NCBI GenBank assembly: GCA_905147135.1
Contig: LR990040.1
Span: 23,449,857-23,513,856 of the forward strand
Direction of reading: 5' to 3'
Length of the DNA stretch: 64,000 nt
Origin: Blastobasis lacticolella
Taxonomy: Eukaryota; Arthropoda; Insecta; Lepidoptera; Blastobasidae
The notes beneath the pieces were generated by a model, which did no database searches, was not told where the DNA came from, and saw nothing but the letters and a program-made list of their open reading frames with translations. Both the position numbers and the translations under genes were made by a program. Positions within the stretch are counted from its first letter, which is position 1, and every line of letters starts with the position of its first letter. Shown here piece by piece: positions 61,401-64,000 of the stretch.

Positions 61401-63045
61401 TTCATCTGTGTGGGAGCGTCGACTGCTCCAATCGAACGACGCGTGCTCCTACGTTTGAGTCTCACCGGCAACTGAGTGGCCAATTACAACGGCATTTGTA
61501 TATGTATTGCGTCCATATTTTAAATTTGCTTGTGTGCGTTAATGCGATAGTGGGGCGCGTCATTTCAGCTTAGACGAGCTACAATCAAACTAAGAAAAGT
61601 CAAAGATTGAGCCGCGAACATTTTTCTTGTGGCAGATTGTGCACGGGCAGAACAACATTTTGTGGGTCGCCCAAACCTCTACTATCGCTACAAAGTGGAA
61701 TCTTTCTTGTACATGATGACGTAGGATGACCAACGCCGCCGTCACAGGCTAAGGCACTGTCCTAATTTATCAGCGGTCATGCGACGGGCCCTTTCCTATT
61801 GGTCACGACCGTTGACAATTAGGACACCATCTAAAATATTTACGCCCTAATATAATAGTAGAACATTCGAAAATATCCTAATTTTAAAGGCTTTCCCTTT
61901 TGTATGTCAAAGATTTTAAAGCGACAGCATGATCCTTAAGGAGGCCTTAAACTTAGGAAACTTTCCAAAATTCGGGCGTTATTTACACAAACGGAAACAC
62001 TACAACAACTTGACATATTTGAAACAGTAATATACAAAGAATAAGCAAAATAACTAACAATAACACTTTGTTTCCCAGCCTGGCGCATTGGGGAGAGCTA
62101 TCGGTGCTGCGAAAGCAGATCTATCCAGACCGACTGCCCACTTTCAAGCCTAAGCTTTTGCCAAGGTGAGTAAATAACCTACAATGTCGGCAATACTTAG
62201 ACGATGCCCCTGGTACTACAAACGTCCATAGGCTGCGGTGACTGCTTACCATCATCATATCAGCCTAAGGACGCCCACTGCTGGGCATAGGCCTCCCCCA
62301 GAGATCTCCACAAAGGCCTGTGCCTTCCGCATCCAGCTGGGACCTGCGTTTACCAGGTCGTCGGTCCACCTTGCGGGAGGCCTAACCCACCAGGCACCAT
62401 CAGCTTACCTTCAGGCAGGCATTAAGCTTGTTTTCCACCTTTGTGTTACAAAATAAACCTAACCGTCAGAAAAAAATCGGATAACCGAACCAAGTTTACA
62501 TATACTCAAATATTGACTAAATTTCTTAATCGACATTTAATGAAACAAAGCTAAGAATCATTGATTGGCTTACAAATCGGAGAATGACGGAGACTAAATC
62601 TTATGTCTCGAAAACATTGAGTAAGGTTTCCAGTGCTCCACGGGGTGGGGATTTGGGGAACCGTGGCTTTGGCAGTGGAGGGGCATTTGCCTTTTTGCAG
62701 CCAGAGCAACGTGTTATAGAGGCGGGCAACGCATTAGCGACACTCTTGGTGTTGCTAATGTCTATAGGCAGTGGTGACCACTTTCCATCAGGTGGACCGC
62801 TTGCCTGTTTGCCTATCGTATGACCTACGTACGACACCCACGAGTGTAAGGGGTTGGTGGTATTCCACTTTGCCGGACACCACACGGCCAGTCCCTCCTA
62901 TAATGATGTGTATTATGACGTTTCAAGGTCAACAATCCACAAGCACGAAGGTGGCTGGTGCCTACCGTTCCCGGGCGCCGACGGCTCCATAGTATATCGC
63001 ACACAGCGGTTCTTCTACGAGAACTATCAACAGAGACCAGTTCAG
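49264..63045 (+). CDS. SCCPDH: Saccharopine dehydrogenase-like oxidoreductase, first six coding exons
   Basis: Member of the SCCPDH family: a predicted NAD(P)-binding oxidoreductase of uncertain substrate, found on lipid droplets and membranes in animals. Six exons join in frame to 266 codons; the rest (about 160 residues in relatives) is right of the window. Landmarks are LDLVIFGATGFTG (Rossmann glycines 10-16), WAVAGRSQEKL, VVNCCGPYRLYGEPVV, VDVSGEPQ, IVSACGLDSIPNDYGV and YRTQRFFYENYQQRPVQ. All are typical of the family and none is broken. The initiating ATG directly follows a good acceptor-like sequence (CCTCCTCACACCAG), so a 5' non-coding exon probably lies upstream. Divergent from FARSA. 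Confidence 0.95.
49440..49665 (+). mobile_element. LINE C-terminus and 3' tail, family R2
   Basis: Encodes MIRMWNDRPATVFPLDYD and FISLLRGGQRIGSTPGVDDV, then TGACCACTTTCCATCAGATG and a short A-rich end. The insertion begins within ~15 bp of the exon-1 donor. Confidence 0.72.
49735..50075 (-). mobile_element. SINE copy (near full length)
   Basis: Minus orientation from CATCTTGTCGTTAATGTCCC to the tRNA-like head with GGGTTCGACCCCGATATCTC. Confidence 0.82.
50395..50680. mobile_element. Repeat, family R4
   Basis: GACAGCCCACCGGGTGGTGA, TGTGAGGACTAAGATGAAAA, TACCTTATCCTTCAAACCGG and CTCCTCAGGCTTGACAG; nearly the same sequence recurs at 63085-63375. Confidence 0.7.
51160..51300 (+). mobile_element. 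LINE C-terminal tail, diverged (R2-like)
   Basis: CATGGAGTTCTACAAGTAAGG and GATACCCCTGGTACTGAAGA resemble the better copy at 55847-56038. Confidence 0.5.
51302..51470. mobile_element. Hairpin MITE
   Basis: TAAAACCGGTGTAAAAGGAGCT faces GCTTCCTTTATACTGGTTTTG. The interior has a further inverted pair around TCTATAGAGACG. Confidence 0.6.
51475..51745 (+). mobile_element. SINE copy without head
   Basis: AACTGATGCTTTTACGGCG, TCCAATCTGGTCAGGTGCCC, TGCCAAATCCTGGATCACGG, CCCTCGAGTGCGAGAG. Confidence 0.78.
52435..52665 (-). mobile_element. LINE reverse-transcriptase C-terminal fragment
   Basis: Frame of 76 residues: TWKALNTRTQVGRCKENIFK, WGYTNDSSQCDCG, then QTMDHLVSC. The Cys/His pattern WG...C-x-CG...QT-x2-HL is common at the C-terminus of insect Jockey-like polyproteins. 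Confidence 0.65.
53200..53475 (+). mobile_element. Interspersed repeat, family R5, with expanded CCTAC run
   Basis: ACTAGTGGACCCGACGCGAC opens the copy. An imperfect (CCTACC)n-like run at about 53225-53330 replaces the short spacer of the copy at 38690, and then TATAAACCTTCCTCTTGAAT follows. Confidence 0.65.
54085..54330. mobile_element. R5-like repeat, opposite arrangement
   Basis: AAACCGCTGAATAGATTTTG, AAACCTTTCTCTTGAATCAG and AATGAAGTCGCGTGCAAAAG. Related words, diverged. Confidence 0.45.
54622..54760 (+). mobile_element. R5 repeat, short copy
   Basis: ACTAGTGGACCCTGTCTACC followed by CATTAAAATCTGTTGCTGTA and CTAAGCGTACATA. Confidence 0.5.
55450..55700 (-). mobile_element. SINE copy
   Basis: GGTAATTACAGTGGAGCGAC through CACCGTAAGAGTATCGGTTA to the head CTCGGTTACGGGTCGGACAC. 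Minus orientation. Confidence 0.78.
55847..56038 (+). mobile_element. LINE ORF C-terminus
   Basis: Frame of 63 residues ending KRFLRGRLRVGDAPGIANVH and RLRCLLTIRRAVSLFANLV; typical C-terminal tail of a non-LTR element. Confidence 0.65.
56305..56590 (+). mobile_element. SINE copy
   Basis: ACCGATGCTCTTACGGTGAG, GATGTCAGATGACAGTCGCG, CCCTCGTGCGCGAGAGCAC, ACATTAACGCCAATAT; the head is lost or decayed. Confidence 0.8.
56598..56670 (-). mobile_element. LINE tail fragment
   Basis: ACCAAGGTGGCAAACAAGCTTACGG and TGATGGTAAGCAGTCACCGC; the reverse of the tail at 55980-56030. It sits immediately after the SINE. Confidence 0.55.
57255..57525 (-). mobile_element. LINE 3' tail, family R1
   Basis: CATCATCACAGCCCGTAACA through AAATGCTGCTGCCCATTTTC to ACTCTGCCGGACACCACAC. 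Minus orientation. Confidence 0.78.
57600..58720. other. SCCPDH intron 1, right part
   Basis: Mostly unique AT-rich sequence. CATGGGCATGCTTACGTGTC ... and AGTCCTTCACCGGCCC near 58040-58130 may be a small repeat. No exon supported. Confidence 0.35.
58775..58962 (+). CDS. SCCPDH: SCCPDH coding exon 2
   Basis: Encodes KDLSSTKVIIAEVKDDESLK through VVVNCCGPYRLYGEPVV to VDVSGEPQ; acceptor TTTCTACAG, donor GTGAGT. Separated from exon 1 by a 9.3-kb intron. Confidence 0.96.
59110..59340 (+). mobile_element. LINE C-terminus and 3' tail, family R2
   Basis: GATTCGGATGTGGAAAGAG, GGGCAACGCATAAGTGACTC, TGACCACTTTCCATCAGGTG, ending in an A-rich tail. Confidence 0.72.
59668..59985. repeat. 76-bp tandem array, about four copies
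   Basis: Units start CTGGCTATAGCGTCTACC at 59678, 59754 and 59830, and (as CTAGCTATCGCG) at 59906: period 76 bp. The first three are nearly identical and the last is more diverged. In SCCPDH intron 2, upstream of exon 3. Confidence 0.92.
60175..60304 (+). CDS. SCCPDH: SCCPDH coding exon 3
   Basis: Encodes FIEGMQLRYGQQAKENGVYI through CGLDSIPNDYGVVYLQKHFE; acceptor CTCCAG, donor GTAGGT. Confidence 0.95.
60405..60746 (+). mobile_element. SINE, best full-length copy
   Basis: The tRNA-like head (GCGTTGCCGAGCGGTTAGAG ... GGTTCGAATCTCGC) is followed by the full body and ACATTAACGCCAAGAT with an A/T-rich tail (TTTATTTATTTATT). The head carries A- and B-box-like elements. Confidence 0.85.
61071..61182 (+). 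CDS. SCCPDH: SCCPDH coding exon 4
   Basis: Encodes TLNSVESYLATDLPPQYRSA through GVLHYGTWESLVH; acceptor CTGCACAG, donor GTAATA, phase 2. Confidence 0.95.
61330..61580. mobile_element. 251-bp MITE
   Basis: Ends AGCTTGTCTAAGCTGAAATG and AGCTCGTCTAAGCTGAAATG in inverse orientation (22 bp, one mismatch). No clear target duplication; family not assigned. Confidence 0.72.
62079..62165 (+). CDS. SCCPDH: SCCPDH coding exon 5
   Basis: Encodes LAHWGELSVLRKQIYPDRLP then TFKPKLLP; acceptor TTTCCCAG, donor GTGAGT. Confidence 0.94.
62196..62460 (+). mobile_element. LINE tail interrupted by an R3 fragment
   Basis: GATGCCCCTGGTACTACAAA and GCGGTGACTGCTTACCATCA are continued at 62392 by CACCATCAGCTTACCTTC...TTGTTTTCCACC. 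The 62237-62392 insert is an R3 copy (GACGCCCACTGCTGGGCATA). Confidence 0.6.
62640..62828 (+). mobile_element. LINE 3' tail, family R2
   Basis: GGCGGGCAACGCATTAGCGA, GTTGCTAATGTCTATAGGCA, TGACCACTTTCCATCAGGTG. Confidence 0.7.
62829..62893 (-). mobile_element. LINE 3' tail fragment, family R1
   Basis: ACGACACCCACGAGTGTAAG to GCCGGACACCACACGG, ending 35 bp before SCCPDH exon 6. Confidence 0.65.
62928..63045 (+). CDS. SCCPDH: SCCPDH coding exon 6 (last in window)
   Basis: Encodes STIHKHEGGWCLPFPGADGS then IVYRTQRFFYENYQQRPVQ; acceptor GTTTCAAG, donor GTAAAT, ends in phase 0. No later exon is seen before 64000. Confidence 0.94.
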
Positions 63046-63084
63046 GTAAATTCAGTTTCCTCCACTGTACATATATTTTATGTG

Positions 63085-63375
63085 TTTTTATGATACGCAG
63101 TGATAAGCGAGCAGATAGCCCAGGTGATTTTAAGCGGTAACTGTCGATAGCATCTACGATTAATGCGTTTAGGTGCAGGCAACAAATGCAGAACCGCAGG
63201 TGCGTTGTCACTGTGAGGACTAAGATGAAATGCCTCATGCCTGTAATTGCGCTGGCTACCTTATCCTTCAAACCGGAACACAACAATGAAAGCATCGTTG
63301 CTTGGCGGCGGTAATAGATAAGGCGGTGGTACTCACCCAGGCGGACTCCTCAGGCTTGACAGAGTCCTCTTCTTC
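63085..63375. mobile_element. Repeat, family R4
   Basis: ACTGTGAGGACTAAGATGAA, TACCTTATCCTTCAAACCGG, GACTCCTCAGGCTTGACAGA; near-identical to 50395-50680. Confidence 0.72.
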
Positions 63376-63890
63376 TTCCTAGTCGGCTTTTTCATTGCTG
63401 AAGATCGTGTCTCGTCTGAAATGTTGGCCACTCGCTGTATCAGACTCTTCCATGTGGTTCTGTCCTCGACGGTCTTAATAGCTTTAGCTATCGGCAGGCC
63501 AGTAAGTGTCTTTAGTTGACAGAGCCTTACCACGTGATAAAATGTTTATTTTTTTTCTGATAAAAGGTCTATTCTTGCGCTGTGACATCTTGAATTCCAA
63601 ATTATTTTAGTCACAAATCTCCATTAATGTATGTATGTAAACTCTTTATGGCATTAAATACCTTAGAACCATATAACAAAAGTGATATAAAATACATTGC
63701 AAAGGCGGACTTATCCCACAATGGGATTTCTTACAGCTAACCTTAGATAAGCTGAAAGGAGCAAGGATAGGAGGAATAATGATATTGAAACGTCTATTGC
63801 AACCAAAACATTTTCTTAACTATCTTCGACAATCATAAAATGTCGAAATGTCTATTTCTGTAACGTACAACGGAGATTTGTAGCTAAACA
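63376..63890. other. SCCPDH intron 6, right part
   Basis: 63376-63530 resembles a LINE coding remnant on the minus strand (GRTTWKSLIQRVAN-like words, decayed). The remainder is AT-rich with nothing recognised. Confidence 0.35.
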
Positions 63891-63897
63891 AAATGTC

Positions 63898-63985
63898 GAT
63901 TTTGCTCCCTGGGGATCGAACTCGATACCTCCCGTTTACGAATCAGACTCATTAGCCATTTAGACCACTGGAGCGACGACGGTGA
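63898..63985 (-). mobile_element. SINE head
   Basis: Minus-strand tRNA-like head with GGTATCGAGTTCGATCCCCA and CGCTCCAGTGGTCTAAATGG. Only the head is inside the window, and it is not a canonical tRNA cloverleaf. Confidence 0.6.
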
Positions 63986-64000
63986 GACAATACTATTTAA

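Overview
This is a 64 kb piece of an insect nuclear chromosome, most likely from a moth or butterfly (Lepidoptera). Four conserved eukaryotic genes are split into short GC-rich exons, and the long AT-rich introns are packed with repeats: tRNA-headed SINEs, LINE 3' tails, mariner- and hAT-like elements and foldback elements. The repeat repertoire and the protein sequences point to Lepidoptera; the species cannot be told from sequence alone. No bacterial operon, rRNA gene, CRISPR array or free-standing functional tRNA gene was seen.

Layout. (1) 1-17767: the last three exons of SF3A3 (splicing factor 3A subunit 3), + strand. The first visible exon sits at the right edge of a 109-bp tandem array (109-2615) whose unit contains the start of that exon. 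The next intron (2776-12514) holds a large foldback repeat and a Russian-doll nest of transposons. The last intron holds a mariner-type element with ~600-bp inverted repeats and a hAT-like foldback element. (2) 19141-33789: an 11-exon mitochondrial glutamate dehydrogenase gene, - strand, tail to tail with SF3A3, 540 codons, complete and open. Its sequence is divergent for an animal GDH. (3) 37680-45602: a 6-exon phenylalanyl-tRNA synthetase alpha subunit gene (FARSA), - strand, 491 codons, complete. (4) 49264-63045: the first six coding exons of a saccharopine dehydrogenase-like oxidoreductase (SCCPDH), + strand, running off the right edge. FARSA and SCCPDH diverge from a 3.66 kb spacer.

All exon joins listed keep the reading frame and match the family sequences across each splice site. 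The genes are housekeeping genes (splicing, glutamate/2-oxoglutarate metabolism, translation, a lipid-droplet/oxidoreductase-family protein) and show no sign of acting as one pathway. The unusual content is in the non-coding DNA: the exon-derived minisatellite, partial duplicates of exon ends (with their splice donors) in both SF3A3 and GDH, four levels of nested insertion with intact target-site duplications, a DD41D mariner-family element with very long terminal repeats, and an uncharacterised 6.2-kb TIR-bounded element carrying an iterated CTCGAGCGCGTCAGATTA motif.
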